Shown one piece after another: positions 43,890 to 55,700 of a stretch of 64,000 nucleotides of DNA (position 1 is its first letter; every line of letters begins with the position of its first letter). Made by a program: the position numbers and the translations under genes. Under the pieces are notes generated by a model, which searched no databases, was not told where the DNA came from, and saw only the letters and a program-made list of their open reading frames with translations. The DNA is from Pseudoruminococcus massiliensis (GTDB lineage: Bacteria > Bacillota > Clostridia > Oscillospirales > Acutalibacteraceae): NCBI RefSeq assembly GCF_900291955.1, contig NZ_OLMR01000001.1, positions 558,001 through 622,000 of the forward strand. The letters are read 5' to 3'.

Positions 43890-44351
43890 TTATCTCGGAT
43901 AAACCAATTTTTCAACTGTCCAATCACTTAAAATAGGTAACATATCTTTAGCATATTTCTTTGCGGCAACTAAGTCGTGGGCTACATAATTTCCACATTC
44001 TTTGCGTTCACTGCCTGGGATAGTTCCCTCAAAATCTGCTATAAAGCAAAAAGCATCATATACTATATTAATAGCCTTTTCTGGAGATATGCTATCTCTT
44101 ACAAGAAAATAAAAGCCTGTACGGCAACCCATAGGTCCTACATAAACAACGCTATCTGAATATTCAGAATTTCTTGCAAAGGTTGCAAAAAGATGCTCAA
44201 AGGTATGCAAACCGCTATCCTCGAGGTATTCTCCTGCGTTTGGTTTTTTCATTCTTACATCATAAGTTACAACATCGCCATCAACACGAGATGTATACAT
44301 ACCGACATCAAGTAAATCATGGTTAATAGTAAAGCTTGCAATAGTTTTCAT
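43890..44351 (-). CDS. luxS: S-ribosylhomocysteine lyase (LuxS)
   Basis: 153 residues. It cleaves S-ribosylhomocysteine to homocysteine and the precursor of autoinducer-2. The metal-binding HTFEH (with a downstream Cys in ERKECGNYVAHD) and MGCRTGFYF are present, as are IASFTINHDLLDVGMY and VVTYDVRMKKPN. The length is normal. It lies upstream of metY on the same strand but metY has its own strong promoter, so the two are only loosely linked; together they recycle and make homocysteine. TGGAGGAAA precedes the ATG. Confidence 0.95.
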   Translation of the reverse strand: MKTIASFTINHDLLDVGMYTSRVDGDVVTYDVRMKKPNAGEYLEDSGLHTFEHLFATFARNSEYSDSVVYVGPMGCRTGFYFLVRDSISPEKAINIVYDAFCFIADFEGTIPGSERKECGNYVAHDLVAAKKYAKDMLPILSDWTVEKLVYPR

Positions 44352-44548
44352 TATATATTTCCTCCAAGAATTTTAAATAACTTTTATAAATAGTAGCATA
44401 GCCAAAGAGCAGTTTGTTTCTTATAAGGAATTTTAGCTTGCGGAAATTCCTTTATAGATTTTTTAATAATCAATATATGGCAGTGTATAAGAAATCTAAT
44501 TGCTATAATTGAGAAAATCGCTTATAAACTAACATATAAACTAACAAA

Positions 44549-44831
44549 AGGGAGGACTTCGTCCTCCCTTAAAACGAAAGAGATGTTAAGGGCTTTGCCC
44601 TTAACACCCATGAGGGACTCCGTCCCTCAACTCTGCAAGCTTTTGAAAAAGCTTGAGCAAAACTTTTAATTGTCTTTAGGGAATTTGCAAGCAATTTGTA
44701 GGGGCGAACTGTGTTCGCCCGTTCGGTAGTTCATTGGTAATTTTTTTATCCGCATTAACAAACTTCCCATAACACACCACGAGCGAGGCAACGCCGAGCA
44801 ATTCTGCGTCTTCGCTGTGGGTCGGCACCCA
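44549..44831 (+). repeat. Dispersed palindromic intergenic repeat, copy 4 (long form)
   Basis: Stems in order: AGGGAGGACTTCGTCCTCCC, GTTAAGGGC/GCCCTTAAC, TGAGGGACTCCGTCCCTCA, CAAGCTTTTGAAAAAGCTTG, then GGGGCGAACTGTGTTCGCCC, and at its end GTGGGTCGGCACCCAC. Between them is a tail (CACGAGCGAGGCAACGCCGA and onwards) also seen in copy 5. It occupies most of the 480-base gap between luxS and rarA; its end touches the rarA stop codon. Upstream of it, a hairpin AAGGAATTT/AAATTCCTT lies at 44429-44453. Confidence 0.8.
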
Positions 44832-46097
44832 CTATTTTCCTTTGATTTTTCGCCAATATTCTGCAAATGCCTGTTCGTTTTTGTTTTCGGCGGGAACATA
44901 ATATATAGCGTCTTTTATCGCATTTGGCAAATATTGCTGTTCAACCCAATGATTCTTAAAATCGTGTGGGTAATTATAAAACTGCCCCTTAACCTTTGCG
45001 TCTGCTCCGTCATAATGCTTATTCTGCAACTGTCTTGGAATAGCACCCGTTTTTCCAGCTCTTATATCTTCCATTGCAGAATTTATAGCCATATATGCCG
45101 AATTGGATTTAGGTGCAGAGCATACTAAAATCACTGCGTCTGCCAGCGGAATTCTTGCCTCTGGCAAGCCGACTTGCAGGGCTGAATCAACCGCCGCCTT
45201 GACTATTGGAATTATCATAGGATACGCCAAGCCTACATCTTCACAAGCACAAACAATAAGCCTTCTGCAAACTGATGGTAAATCTCCCGCTTCTAAAAGT
45301 CTGCCAAGATAATGCACTGCTGCATTTGGGTCAGAACCTCTCATAGATTTCTGAAAGGCTGAAAGCAAATCATAATGTTCATCGCCCTCTCGGTCATATT
45401 TGGCAGCACTCATTTGAGTGAGTGATTTTACGGTTTCAAGTGTAATATGTTTTATTCCGTCTGTCGCACAGGTTGAAAGAACAGAAAGTTCAACCGCATT
45501 AACTGCCTTGCGAACATCTCCACCACAACCATAAGCTATATGTTCGGTAACTCCATCTTCAAGCTCAATTTTTTCTTCGGATTCTTCACGAAGTATATTA
45601 TAGGCTCTCTCTATTGTATTAAGAACATCATTCTTTTCAACTCGCTTAAATTCAAAAACAGTTGAACGACTCAAAATAGCACCATAAACATAAAAATATG
45701 GATTTTCCGTAGTAGATGCAATAAGTGTAATACTACCATTCTCAATAAATTCAAGAAGTGTCTGCTGTTGCTTTTTATTGAAGTATTGAATCTCGTCAAG
45801 ATATAGTAAAATTCCATTTAAGCCTGAAAAGCCTGAAAGTTCAGAAACAATATCCTTTATATCCGCTGTTGATGCAGTAGTGCCATTCAGCTTGCGAAGT
45901 GTCATATTTGTACGCTTGGCAATAATTGAGGCAAGTGTGGTTTTTCCAACACCCGACGGTCCGTAAAAAATCATATTAGGAATTTTGCCTGACTCAATAA
46001 TATTTCTGAGCGGCATATTTTTGCCAATAAGGTGCTTTTGTCCTGAAATTTCGTCAAGCGTTTGTGGGCGTATTCTGTCTGCTAATGGTCTGTTCAT
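44832..46097 (-). CDS. rarA: Replication-associated recombination protein A (AAA ATPase)
   Basis: 421 residues from the ATG at 46097 (GGAG and TGAGG upstream). RarA/MgsA acts at stalled replication forks. Motifs: NRPLADRIRPQTLDEISGQ, Walker A FYGPSGVGKTTLASIIA, LNGTTASTADIKDIV, Walker B LYLDEIQYFNKKQQ, sensor STTENPYFYV, and the C-terminal tetramer domain (YDLLSAFQKSMRGSDPNAAV, YLGRLLEAGDLPSVCRR, GLAYPMIIPIVKAAVDSA, PRQLQNKHYDGA). Normal length and order. Confidence 0.93.
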   Translation of the reverse strand: MNRPLADRIRPQTLDEISGQKHLIGKNMPLRNIIESGKIPNMIFYGPSGVGKTTLASIIAKRTNMTLRKLNGTTASTADIKDIVSELSGFSGLNGILLYLDEIQYFNKKQQQTLLEFIENGSITLIASTTENPYFYVYGAILSRSTVFEFKRVEKNDVLNTIERAYNILREESEEKIELEDGVTEHIAYGCGGDVRKAVNAVELSVLSTCATDGIKHITLETVKSLTQMSAAKYDREGDEHYDLLSAFQKSMRGSDPNAAVHYLGRLLEAGDLPSVCRRLIVCACEDVGLAYPMIIPIVKAAVDSALQVGLPEARIPLADAVILVCSAPKSNSAYMAINSAMEDIRAGKTGAIPRQLQNKHYDGADAKVKGQFYNYPHDFKNHWVEQQYLPNAIKDAIYYVPAENKNEQAFAEYWRKIKGK

Positions 46098-46130
46098 AAG
46101 CCTCAATCTCCAATATCATTTCTGTATGCG

Positions 46131-46164
46131 AAAACAGCCACAGTATAAAACCTGTGGCTGTTTA
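46131..46164 (-). terminator. Terminator of the phosphohexomutase gene
   Basis: AAACAGCCACAG / CTGTGGCTGTTT with an 8-base loop and T run on the minus strand, just beyond the stop at 46189. Confidence 0.85.
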
Positions 46165-46188
46165 TTAATTTAATCTTTATTAAGCAAA

Positions 46189-47916
46189 TTATAATAAGCC
46201 TAATTTTGTTTCCATATCCTTGCCAAGCTTATCGCAAAGTGCAAGTGATTCTTCTCTTGTCTTACCAACAGAAGTAAGATAAAGCTTAATCTTAGGCTCT
46301 GTGCCTGATGGACGAACGATAACTGCTCCACCATCTGCAAGTGAATATGAAAGAACATTTGACTTTGGAAGATTGATAACTTCCTCTGTGTCTGCCTTCA
46401 AATCCTTAGCAATTGAAAGCTTATAGTCGGCTGTTGCAACAACCTCAATGCCTGAAACTTCAGCAGGAGGATTGTCACGAAGATTGCTCATAATATTAGC
46501 CATCTTCTCCATACCTGATGCACCCTCAAACTCAAAGCTGAGAGTTCTGTTGATATAGTAGCCATATTCTTCATAAACGCTGTTCATAACCTCATAAAGG
46601 CTCTTGCCATTCTTTCTATAATATGCAGCCATCTCACAAATAAGCATAGATGCAACAACAGCGTCCTTATCTCTTACATATGTGCCGGCAAGGTAGCCAT
46701 AGCTTTCCTCAAAGCCGAATACATATCTTGATTCTTCGCCATTCTTTTCAAGACCAAGAATCTGTTCGCCGATATACTTAAAGCCTGTAAGAACATTTCT
46801 GAGTTCACAACCATACTTTTCGCAAATTCTTTCAACAAGCTTAGATGTAACGATTGTCTTAACTGCAACTGGCTTTTTAGGAAGTGTTCCATTAGCCTTT
46901 CTGCAAGAAAGAACATAATCCATAAGAAGAATACCTGTTTCATTACCTGTGAGAAGTCTATAACCATCTTCTGTCTTAACAGCGATACCTACACGGTCGC
47001 TATCAGGGTCAGTAGCGAGAAGTAAATCCGCTCCAACCTTTTCAGAAAGCTTCAAACCGAGGTCAAGTGCTTCTCTGATTTCTGGGTTAGGATATGGACA
47101 AGTTGTGAAATTGCCATCTGGATTTTCCTGTTCAGGAACTACTGTAATATCTTCAACACCAATTCTTGCAAGAATCTTGCGAACAAGCTTATTGCCTGCA
47201 CCGTTAAGTGGAGTATAAACTACTTTAAGTCCTGCGTTCTTGCAAATATCCTTATTGACTGTCTGAGCCTGAACATTATCAAGATATGTTTCATAAACGC
47301 TCTCATCAACCCACTCGATAAGACCGCTCTTAATGCCTTCTTCAAAATCAACAAGCTTAACATCATTGAAAATGTCAACCTTCTGAATTTCATCATAAAC
47401 TGTTCCAGCATTGACATCTGTCATCTGACAGCCATCTTCGCCATAGCACTTATAGCCATTATATTTTGCAGGGTTATGGCTTGCTGTAACCATAATACCA
47501 GACTTACATTTTAGCTCTCTTACAAGGAATGAAAGAACTGGTGTTGGCTGAAGTTCTCTTGAAATATAAGCCTTAATGCCATTTGCTGCGAGAACTCTTG
47601 CAGCCTCTTGTGCAAAATAATCAGCCTTAATTCTTGAATCATAAGAAATAGCAACAGCAGCTTCGCCATATTTCTTCTTGAGGAAGTTTGCCAAGCCCTG
47701 AGTTGTACGGCGGACAACATAGATATTCATTCTGTTTGTACCAGCACCGATAACACCTCTAAGACCTGCTGTACCAAATTCGAGTTCACGATAAAATCTT
47801 TCATAAACTTCATTTTCATCATCTGCAACTGACTTTAATTCTGCGATAAGGTCAGAATCATCAACAGCATTTTCAAGCCAAAGATTAAATTTATTTTTTA
47901 CATTTATTTCACCCAT
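46189..47916 (-). CDS. Phospho-sugar mutase (phosphoglucomutase/phosphomannomutase family)
   Basis: 575 residues from the ATG at 47916 (GGGGAGATG upstream), the long PgcA-like form. Motifs: GTAGLRGVIGAGTNRMNIY, catalytic phosphoserine TASHNPAKYNGYKCYG, Mg site DPDSDRVGIAV, GFEESYGYLAG and the phosphate loop RPSGTEPKIKLYL. It interconverts glucose 1-phosphate and 6-phosphate (and possibly other sugars), feeding nucleotide-sugar and glycogen metabolism. Codon use suggests good expression. Confidence 0.92.
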   Translation of the reverse strand: MGEINVKNKFNLWLENAVDDSDLIAELKSVADDENEVYERFYRELEFGTAGLRGVIGAGTNRMNIYVVRRTTQGLANFLKKKYGEAAVAISYDSRIKADYFAQEAARVLAANGIKAYISRELQPTPVLSFLVRELKCKSGIMVTASHNPAKYNGYKCYGEDGCQMTDVNAGTVYDEIQKVDIFNDVKLVDFEEGIKSGLIEWVDESVYETYLDNVQAQTVNKDICKNAGLKVVYTPLNGAGNKLVRKILARIGVEDITVVPEQENPDGNFTTCPYPNPEIREALDLGLKLSEKVGADLLLATDPDSDRVGIAVKTEDGYRLLTGNETGILLMDYVLSCRKANGTLPKKPVAVKTIVTSKLVERICEKYGCELRNVLTGFKYIGEQILGLEKNGEESRYVFGFEESYGYLAGTYVRDKDAVVASMLICEMAAYYRKNGKSLYEVMNSVYEEYGYYINRTLSFEFEGASGMEKMANIMSNLRDNPPAEVSGIEVVATADYKLSIAKDLKADTEEVINLPKSNVLSYSLADGGAVIVRPSGTEPKIKLYLTSVGKTREESLALCDKLGKDMETKLGLL

Positions 47917-48139
47917 AAATAACATCTCCCCTAAGTATATTCTTGCTCAAAACTTTCCCATAATAGTATATACTTTCATATTCTCAATTATATCACGAAA
48001 TCTTTTTTCTTTCAACATCAGCTTTAGAAAATTATTACATTTCTATCAACTGTAACATTGTTTTTTCTCACTGCAATAATAAATCAGTAAACATTCACTA
48101 TTTTCATCAATGAATTTGTGTAAATATAATAAGTTTATT

Positions 48140-48490
48140 AAGTAGTGGTGAACTGTGTTTGCTCGTTCGATAGCTTATCAACAACATTAGTCAATAAGTG
48201 CGGACTGTGTCCGCACTTACAGGGCAAGATATGTTAAGGGCGTTGCCCTTAAAACTCACCAAAGGCTCTGCCTTTGGAAACTGCGAGCCTTTGAAAAGGC
48301 TCGAGCGAAACTTTTAAGTGTCTTAGGGAAATCTATTAGCTAATCGGTAGTTTAGTCTTCCGCGTGAATAAACTCCCCTAACTTAATACGAGCGAGGTTT
48401 GCCGAGCGATTCCGCGTCTTGACAGTGGCGGCACGCCACCTCGAGCGAAACTTTTAAGTGTCTTAGGGAAATCTATTAGCTAATAGATAG
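48140..48490 (+). repeat. Dispersed palindromic intergenic repeat, copy 5, with internal duplication
   Basis: The most complex copy. Stems include AAGTGCGGAC/GTCCGCACTT, GTTAAGGGCGTTGCCCTTAA, CCAAAGGC/GCCTTTGG and GCGAGCCTTTGAAAAGGCTCG. A stretch of about 45 bases starting CTCGAGCGAAACTTTTAAGT occurs twice (about 48300-48344 and 48440-48484), separated by a tail with GTGGCGGCACGCCAC. It accounts for more than half of the 669-base gap between the phosphohexomutase and DUF305 genes. The rest is AT-rich and shows nothing recognisable. Confidence 0.8.
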
Positions 48491-48585
48491 TTACAATGAT
48501 ATTACATTGAAAATGCTATTAATTCACATTAAACAAACAGTCTGAATATAATATTAAGAGTATTATTTCAGGAGGTAGGATTTTT

Positions 48586-49167
48586 ATGAATAAAGCAAAT
48601 ACTCCGCCAAAAATAAGCAATGTTGCAAGGCGTTATCTTGACACATTTTCCGTTATTCTTGATACTATGATTCGCTGTATGGCAGAGGTTAAAATTACAG
48701 ACAGCATTTCTTGCAACTTCATAAAACAAATGATTCCACATCATCGAGCCGCAATAGATATGTCACTAAACATACTCCGCTACACTACTGACATAGAAGT
48801 GCAGAATATAGCCTTGAACATAATTGCTGAGCAAACTAAAAGTATAGATGATATGGTTTCGATTGAGGTTTGTTGTCGTGCTAAGACTAATTCACCTATT
48901 CAGCTTAAACCATATACGAGAATATATAATGAAATCACACAAAAGATGTTCAGCGAAATGAAATCTTCACCACAAACTAATAATGTAAACTATAATTTTC
49001 TTTGCGAGATGATTCCGCATCATATGGGTGCTGTAAGAATGGGCGAAAATGCTATGAAATATTCAATTTGCCAAGAGCTAAGACCAATAATCAGTGCTAT
49101 TATTCACTCTCAAAAAGAAGATATAGCAAAAATGCAGGTATTAGTACGACATTATCAATCAACATAA
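48586..49167 (+). CDS. DUF305 domain protein
   Basis: 193 residues, soluble, without a signal peptide. Two copies of a ferritin-like helical unit are visible, each with the motif MIPHHxxAxxM (FIKQMIPHHRAAIDMS near residue 48, LCEMIPHHMGAVRMG near 145). DUF305 proteins are four-helix bundles, probably metal-binding through these histidines and methionines; copper or another metal is suspected in relatives. AGGAGGT precedes the ATG. Convergent with rpoC and sharing a terminator. Confidence 0.85.
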   Translation: MNKANTPPKISNVARRYLDTFSVILDTMIRCMAEVKITDSISCNFIKQMIPHHRAAIDMSLNILRYTTDIEVQNIALNIIAEQTKSIDDMVSIEVCCRAKTNSPIQLKPYTRIYNEITQKMFSEMKSSPQTNNVNYNFLCEMIPHHMGAVRMGENAMKYSICQELRPIISAIIHSQKEDIAKMQVLVRHYQST

Positions 49168-49170
49168 TAT

Positions 49171-49212
49171 AAAAATCAGGCATAGCCCATAATCTGAGCT
49201 ATGCCTGATTTA
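49171..49212. terminator. Bidirectional terminator between DUF305 and rpoC
   Basis: AAATCAGGCATAGC / GCTATGCCTGATTT, 14 perfect pairs with A/T runs, between convergent genes. Confidence 0.93.
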
Positions 49213-49226
49213 CAATCTAAATGTTT

Positions 49227-52200
49227 TTATTCAGCTGAATTAGATGGATTTTCCTCTCTATATTCAACATCTCTATAACGGTGCATACCTGTACCAGCAG
49301 GAACAAGCTTACCGATAATAACATTTTCTTTAAGGCCCATAAGTGGGTCAACCTTACCCTTGATAGCTGCATCTGTAAGAACTCTTGTTGTTTCCTGGAA
49401 TGATGCGGCTGAAAGGAAGGAATCTGTTGCAAGAGAAGCCTTTGTGATACCAAGAAGCATTGGTGTGTAGGTTGCCTCTGTGAGTCCCTCTTCACCATTT
49501 GCAATTCTTGCACGAACCTCATCGTTAGCAGCATAAAGCTCGCTCTTATCAACAAGAGTTGTTGGGAGAAGCTTTGTAGAGCCGTTATCATCAATTCTGA
49601 CTTTCTTCATCATCTGACGAATGATAACTTCGATATGCTTATCGTTGATATCAACACCCTGCATACGATATGCTTTTTGAACTTCCTGAATGAGGTAGTT
49701 CTGAACAGCTTCTGTACCCTTAATTGCAAGAACATCGTGTGGATTTACAGAACCCTCTGTAATCATTTCACCAGCCTCGATGACCTGACCTTCTTCAACA
49801 CGAACTCTTGAACCAAATGGGATGAGGTAAGACCTCTGTTCACCTGTTTCATCATTATAAATAACAGCGTGACGGTTCTTCTTGATTTCCTCGAACTTGA
49901 CAACACCAGCAATTTCACTGATGATAGCGAGATGCTTAGGCTTTCTGCCCTCAAAGAGTTCTTCAACACGAGGAAGACCCTGTGTAATATCTTCAGCTCC
50001 TGCGACACCACCTGTATGGAAGGTTCTCATTGTGAGCTGTGTACCAGGCTCACCGATAGACTGAGCGGCAATAATACCAACAGCCTCACCGACTGTAACA
50101 GGCTGACCGTTTGCAAGGTTAGCACCATAGCAACGCTTGCAGACGCCGTGCTTTGCACGACAATGGAGAATTGAACGAAGCTTAATGCGTTCAACACCCT
50201 TGCTGACGATAAGGTCTGCTTCATCATCACCCATAAGCTTATCCTTAGAAACAAGAACCTCGCCTGTTGCTGGGTCTTTGAAATCTTCGCAAAGGTATCT
50301 GCCGAGAAGTCTTTCGTGGAAGCTTTCGATAGATTCCTTACCCTCTTTAATCTCGAATACTTCGATACCCTCAGTAGTACCACAGTCGTCCTCTCTGATG
50401 ATAACATCTTGTGAAACATCAACAAGTCTTCTGGTAAGATAACCTGAGTCAGCCGTTCTAAGAGCTGTATCGGCAAGACCCTTTCTCGCACCACGAGATG
50501 AAATAAAGTATTCCAAAATGTTAAGACCTTCACGATAGTTAGCTCTGATAGGAATTTCGATTGTTTTACCTGCTGTATTCGCAATAAGTCCACGCATACC
50601 AGCAAGCTGTCTAATCTGGCTCATAGAACCACGGGCACCAGAGTCAGCCATCATAAAGATTGGGTTATATCTGCCGAGGTTAGCCTGAAGTGCGTCAGAA
50701 ACATCATTTGTTGCAGTTTCCCAAACCTTAAGAACCTTTTCGTAACGCTCTTGGTTAGACATAAAGCCTCGCTTATACATCTTTGTAACCTGGTCAACCT
50801 GCTTTTCTGCACGAGCGATAATATCTTTCTTTGTTGGTGGAATTTCAGCATCACAAACAGCAACAGTAATAGCACTCTTTGTAGAATACTTATAGCCCTG
50901 TGCTTTAACAGCATCGAGAACCTCAGATGTTCTCTGTGTGCCATGGATTCTTATACACTTATCAAAGATTTTTCCAAGCTGCTTTTTGCCAACAAGGAAG
51001 TCAATCTCAAACTTGAGGTCATTTTCAGGGTTAGTTCTATCAACAAAGCCCAAGTCTTGTGGAATAGGTCTATTGAAGATGATTCTGCCAACAGTTGTAT
51101 CGACAAGACCTGTCTTCATAACGCCATTGATTTCGAGAGTTCTTCTGACCTTAATCTTAGCGTGAAGGCTGACAACCTTTGCATCATAAGCCATAATAGC
51201 TTCGTCGCAGTCACGGAAAATTTTGCCCTCGCCTGGTTCGCCGTCCTTATCGAGTGTAAGATAGTATGAACCAAGAACCATATCCTGAGTAGGAACTGTA
51301 ACTGGTCGTCCATCTGATGGCTTGAGGAGGTTATTTGATGCAAGCATGAGGAATCTTGCTTCTGCCTGAGCCTCTGCTGAAAGCGGTACATGGACAGCCA
51401 TCTGGTCGCCGTCGAAGTCAGCGTTAAATGCTGTACAAGCAAGTGGGTGGAGTTTCAATGCTCTACCCTCTACAAGAACAGGCTCGAATGCCTGAATACC
51501 AAGTCTATGAAGTGTAGGAGCACGGTTGAGGAGAACTGGGTGTCCCTTGATAACCTTTTCAAGTGCGTCCCAAACCTCTGGCTTTGCTCTTTCAACAGCC
51601 TTACGAGCAGCCTTGATATTACCGGCAGCATTATTTTCAACAAGGATTTTCATAACGAAAGGCTTAAAAAGCTCAAGAGCCATTTCCTTAGGAAGACCGC
51701 ACTGATACATTTTAAGTTCAGGTCCAACAACGATAACCGAACGACCTGAGTAGTCAACACGCTTACCAAGAAGATTCTGACGGAAGCGTCCCTGCTTACC
51801 TTTAAGCATATCGGAAAGTGACTTCAAGGCTCTGTTATTAGGGCCTGTAACTGGTCTGCCTCTTCTGCCGTTATCTATAAGTGCGTCAACTGCTTCCTGA
51901 AGCATTCTCTTTTCATTTCTGATGATAATATCAGGAGCATTAAGCTCTAAAAGTCTGCTAAGTCTGTTATTTCTGTTGATAACTCGTCTATAAAGGTCGT
52001 TAAGGTCAGATGTTGCAAAGCGTCCGCCATCAAGCTGAACCATAGGACGAATATCCGGAGGAATAACAGGAATTACATCGAGAATCATCCATTCAGGTCT
52101 ATTGCCTGAAAGACGGAAGGATTCTACAACTTCAATTCTCTTGAGGAGTCTTACTCTCTTTTGACCAGAAGCATTTTCGAGTTCTTCCTTAAGTTCATCA

Positions 52201-52763
52201 GAAAGTTGGTCGAGGTCTATTTCTGCAAGAAGCTTTTTGATAGCTTCTGCACCCATCATAGCCTCAAAATCGTCTTCATACTTCTCTTTAAGGTCTCTAT
52301 ACTCTTTTTCTGTAAGGCACTGCTTTTTCTCGATTTCTCTTACATTGCCCGGATCAGTAACGATATACATTGCAAAGTAGAGAACCTTTTCGAGTGTTCT
52401 TGGTGATATATCAAGGATAAGCCCCATTCTTGATGGAATACCCTTGAAATACCAGATATGAGATACAGGAGCAGCAAGCTCGATATGTCCCATACGCTCT
52501 CTTCTTACCTTAGAACGAGTAACTTCAACACCGCAACGGTCGCAGATTTTTCCTTTAAAGCGAATTTTCTTATACTTACCGCAGTGGCATTCCCAGTCTT
52601 TTTGCGGACCAAAGATAGTTTCGCAGAAAAGACCATCGCGTTCTGGCTTTAGAGTACGGTAGTTAATGGTTTCAGGTTTTTTAACCTCGCCATAAGACCA
52701 TTCTCTTATCTTTTCGGGTGAAGCAAGACCAATCTTTATAGATTCAAATACATTAAATTCCAT
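49227..52763 (-). CDS. rpoC: DNA-directed RNA polymerase subunit beta-prime
   Basis: 1178 residues. Zinc site [36 protein letters not shown], the catalytic Mg triad [16 protein letters not shown], the bridge/trigger region [35 protein letters not shown], a second zinc site ([19 protein letters not shown]) and the trigger-loop end [27 protein letters not shown] precedes the ATG; rpoB ends 20 bases upstream, so the two form one operon. The length fits Firmicutes without the large Proteobacterial insert. Confidence 0.97.
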   Translation of the reverse strand: MEFNVFESIKIGLASPEKIREWSYGEVKKPETINYRTLKPERDGLFCETIFGPQKDWECHCGKYKKIRFKGKICDRCGVEVTRSKVRRERMGHIELAAPVSHIWYFKGIPSRMGLILDISPRTLEKVLYFAMYIVTDPGNVREIEKKQCLTEKEYRDLKEKYEDDFEAMMGAEAIKKLLAEIDLDQLSDELKEELENASGQKRVRLLKRIEVVESFRLSGNRPEWMILDVIPVIPPDIRPMVQLDGGRFATSDLNDLYRRVINRNNRLSRLLELNAPDIIIRNEKRMLQEAVDALIDNGRRGRPVTGPNNRALKSLSDMLKGKQGRFRQNLLGKRVDYSGRSVIVVGPELKMYQCGLPKEMALELFKPFVMKILVENNAAGNIKAARKAVERAKPEVWDALEKVIKGHPVLLNRAPTLHRLGIQAFEPVLVEGRALKLHPLACTAFNADFDGDQMAVHVPLSAEAQAEARFLMLASNNLLKPSDGRPVTVPTQDMVLGSYYLTLDKDGEPGEGKIFRDCDEAIMAYDAKVVSLHAKIKVRRTLEINGVMKTGLVDTTVGRIIFNRPIPQDLGFVDRTNPENDLKFEIDFLVGKKQLGKIFDKCIRIHGTQRTSEVLDAVKAQGYKYSTKSAITVAVCDAEIPPTKKDIIARAEKQVDQVTKMYKRGFMSNQERYEKVLKVWETATNDVSDALQANLGRYNPIFMMADSGARGSMSQIRQLAGMRGLIANTAGKTIEIPIRANYREGLNILEYFISSRGARKGLADTALRTADSGYLTRRLVDVSQDVIIREDDCGTTEGIEVFEIKEGKESIESFHERLLGRYLCEDFKDPATGEVLVSKDKLMGDDEADLIVSKGVERIKLRSILHCRAKHGVCKRCYGANLANGQPVTVGEAVGIIAAQSIGEPGTQLTMRTFHTGGVAGAEDITQGLPRVEELFEGRKPKHLAIISEIAGVVKFEEIKKNRHAVIYNDETGEQRSYLIPFGSRVRVEEGQVIEAGEMITEGSVNPHDVLAIKGTEAVQNYLIQEVQKAYRMQGVDINDKHIEVIIRQMMKKVRIDDNGSTKLLPTTLVDKSELYAANDEVRARIANGEEGLTEATYTPMLLGITKASLATDSFLSAASFQETTRVLTDAAIKGKVDPLMGLKENVIIGKLVPAGTGMHRYRDVEYREENPSNSAE

Positions 52764-52783
52764 TAAATGCTTCCTCCTGTCGA

Positions 52784-55700
52784 TTATTTATCATCATCGG
52801 AATTGCCGAAGAAGTCGCCGCCCTCATAGTCGGAATCCTCTCCGAACATATCTTCGTCGGCATCGTCCTTGTCGTTTACGATTCCTCTTTCGTCAAACAT
52901 ATTGTCCTCGTCCTCATCATCACCATCGAGCATATAGCCATCCATAGTGGTCATAACATTTTTCTCGTTAAATTCGGAGTCGGAATCAGCGTTCAGACCA
53001 ACATCATCATCTTCGTCAAAGTTTTGTCTGAGGTCGATTTCGTTATTATCCTTATCGAGAACCTTAACATCAAGAGCAAGTGACTGGAGTTCCTTAATAA
53101 GAACCTTAAATGATTCAGGAATACCAGGTGTAGGAATGTTCTGTCCCTTAACAATAGCCTCATAAGTTTTAACACGACCGACAACATCATCAGACTTAAC
53201 TGTGAGGATTTCCTGAAGTGTATAGGCAGCGCCATAAGCCTCAAGTGCCCAAACTTCCATTTCACCGAATCTCTGTCCGCCGAATTGAGCTTTACCACCC
53301 AAAGGCTGCTGAGTAACAAGTGAGTATGGACCAGTAGAACGAGCATGAATCTTATCATCAACAAGGTGATGAAGCTTGAGGTAGTACATATAACCGACTG
53401 TAACAGGATTATCGAACCACTCGCCAGTTCTGCCGTCACGCATTCTTGTCTTACACTCGTTAGTAATAATGCCGTCCTTTTTGAAGCATTCTGTAAAGTC
53501 AATCTTGCTTGGATTTTCAGGCGGCGGCAATTCTCCTGCCTTCGCCTTTTTCTCTATATCCTTATAAATATCAAAGATGTCATCTTCGTGAGCACCGTCA
53601 AAGACAGGCGTCATAATCTTCCAGCCAAGTGCCTTAGCGGCATAACCGAGGTGAACCTCAAGAACCTGACCGATATTCATACGAGAAGGAACGCCCAATG
53701 GGTTAAGAACTATATCGAGCGGAGTACCATCTGGGAGGAATGGCATATCTTCAACAGGGAGTATTCTGGAAACAACACCCTTGTTACCATGACGACCAGC
53801 CATTTTATCACCGACAGAAATCTTTCTCTTCTGTGCGATATAGCATCTGACAACCTGATTTACACCCGGCTGAAGCTCATCTTTACTATTTTCTCTTGTG
53901 AATACCTTAACATCGACAACGATACCATATTCACCATGAGGAACTCTAAGTGAAGTATCTCTGACCTCACGAGCCTTCTCACCGAAGATTGCTCTGAGAA
54001 GTCTTTCTTCTGCTGTAAGCTCTGTTTCACCCTTTGGTGTAACCTTACCGACAAGAATATCGCCTGTGTGAACCTCTGCACCGATATGGATAATGCCACG
54101 CTCGTCGAGGTCTTTAAGCATATCGTCGCCGACATTAGGAATATCTCTTGTAATTTCCTCAGCACCAAGCTTAGTGTCACGAGCCTCTGTTTCGTATTCT
54201 TCTATATGAATTGATGTATAAACATCATCACGAACTATCTTTTCACTGATAAGAACAGCATCTTCGTAGTTATAACCTTCCCAAGTCATAAATCCGATAA
54301 GAGCATTCTTACCAAGACTGATTTCACCGTTATTTGTTGAAGGACCATCAGCAAGAACTTCGCCCTTCTTAACACGCTGACCTCTGTTAACTATTGGAAT
54401 CTGGTTGATACATGTATCCTGGTTTGAGCGTGTAAACTTAATAATGTGGAAAGTTTCAGTCTTGCCTGAATCATATCTCATCTTGATTTGGTCAGCACTT
54501 ACACTCTCAACAACACCATCTTCGGAAGCAAGGATACAAACGCCTGAGTCAACACCTGCTTTATATTCCATACCTGTACCAACGATAGGTGACTCTGTTA
54601 CGAGAAGCGGAACAGCCTGTCGCTGCATGTTAGAACCCATCAAAGCACGGTTTGCGTCATCGTTTTCGAGGAACGGAATCATTGCAGTAGCAACAGAAAC
54701 AACCATTCTTGGAGATACGTCCATATAGTCAGCTTTATCACGCTCAACTTCAACGAATTCATCTCTGCATCTACCGTTGATTTTCTCGTGAATGAAGTGT
54801 CCTTCTTCATCGAGTGGTTCGTTAGCCTGTGCAACAATATAGTTATCCTCAACATCAGCTGTCATATAGACAACTTCATTTGTAACAACGCCCTTATCCT
54901 TATCAACCTTACGGAAAGGTGCTTCTATCAAGCCATATTCGTTAATCTTTGCAAAGGTTGCAAGATATGAGATAAGACCGATGTTAGGACCTTCAGGAGT
55001 TTCGATAGGACACATACGACCATAGTGGCTGTAATGAACATCTCGAACTTCAAATCCTGCTCTATCTCTTGAAAGACCACCAGGACCAAGAGCTGAAAGT
55101 CTTCTCTTATGTGTAAGCTCTGCAAGAGGGTTATTCTGATCCATGAATTGTGAAAGTGGTGATGAACCAAAGAATTCCTTGATTGCAGCTGTTACAGGAC
55201 GAATATTGATAAGCGCATTAGGGGACATATTTTCAAGGTCCTGAGCCTGAAGTGTCATTCTCTCACGAATAACTCTTTCAAGACGGGAGAAACCTATTCT
55301 GAACTGATTTTGAAGAAGCTCGCCAACAGAACGGATACGACGATTGCCAAGGTGGTCGATATCATCAGTATTACCAATGCCGTTTGCAAGACAGTTCATA
55401 TAGTTGATACTTGCAAAAATATCATCAATGATAATGTGCTTTGGAACGAGGTCATCTCTTCTGCGGCAGATTTCCTTTTTAAGTTCTTCGTCATTATCGC
55501 ACTCGCCAAGAATTTCGCTGAGAACAGCAAAACGAACACGCTCTTTAATATCACATTCTTCTTTTGCATCGAAATCAACAAACTTGGAAATATCAACCAT
55601 TGCATTGGATATAACCTTAACGATTTTGCCCTCGATATGCTCAACGAAAGCAATATTTACACCTGCATCTTCGATTTCTCTTGCAAGAGCAGGAGAGATA

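Noticed and set aside
48140-48490. CRISPR array
   Set aside because: The repeats are palindromic modules of different sequence without regular spacers, and no cas genes are nearby.
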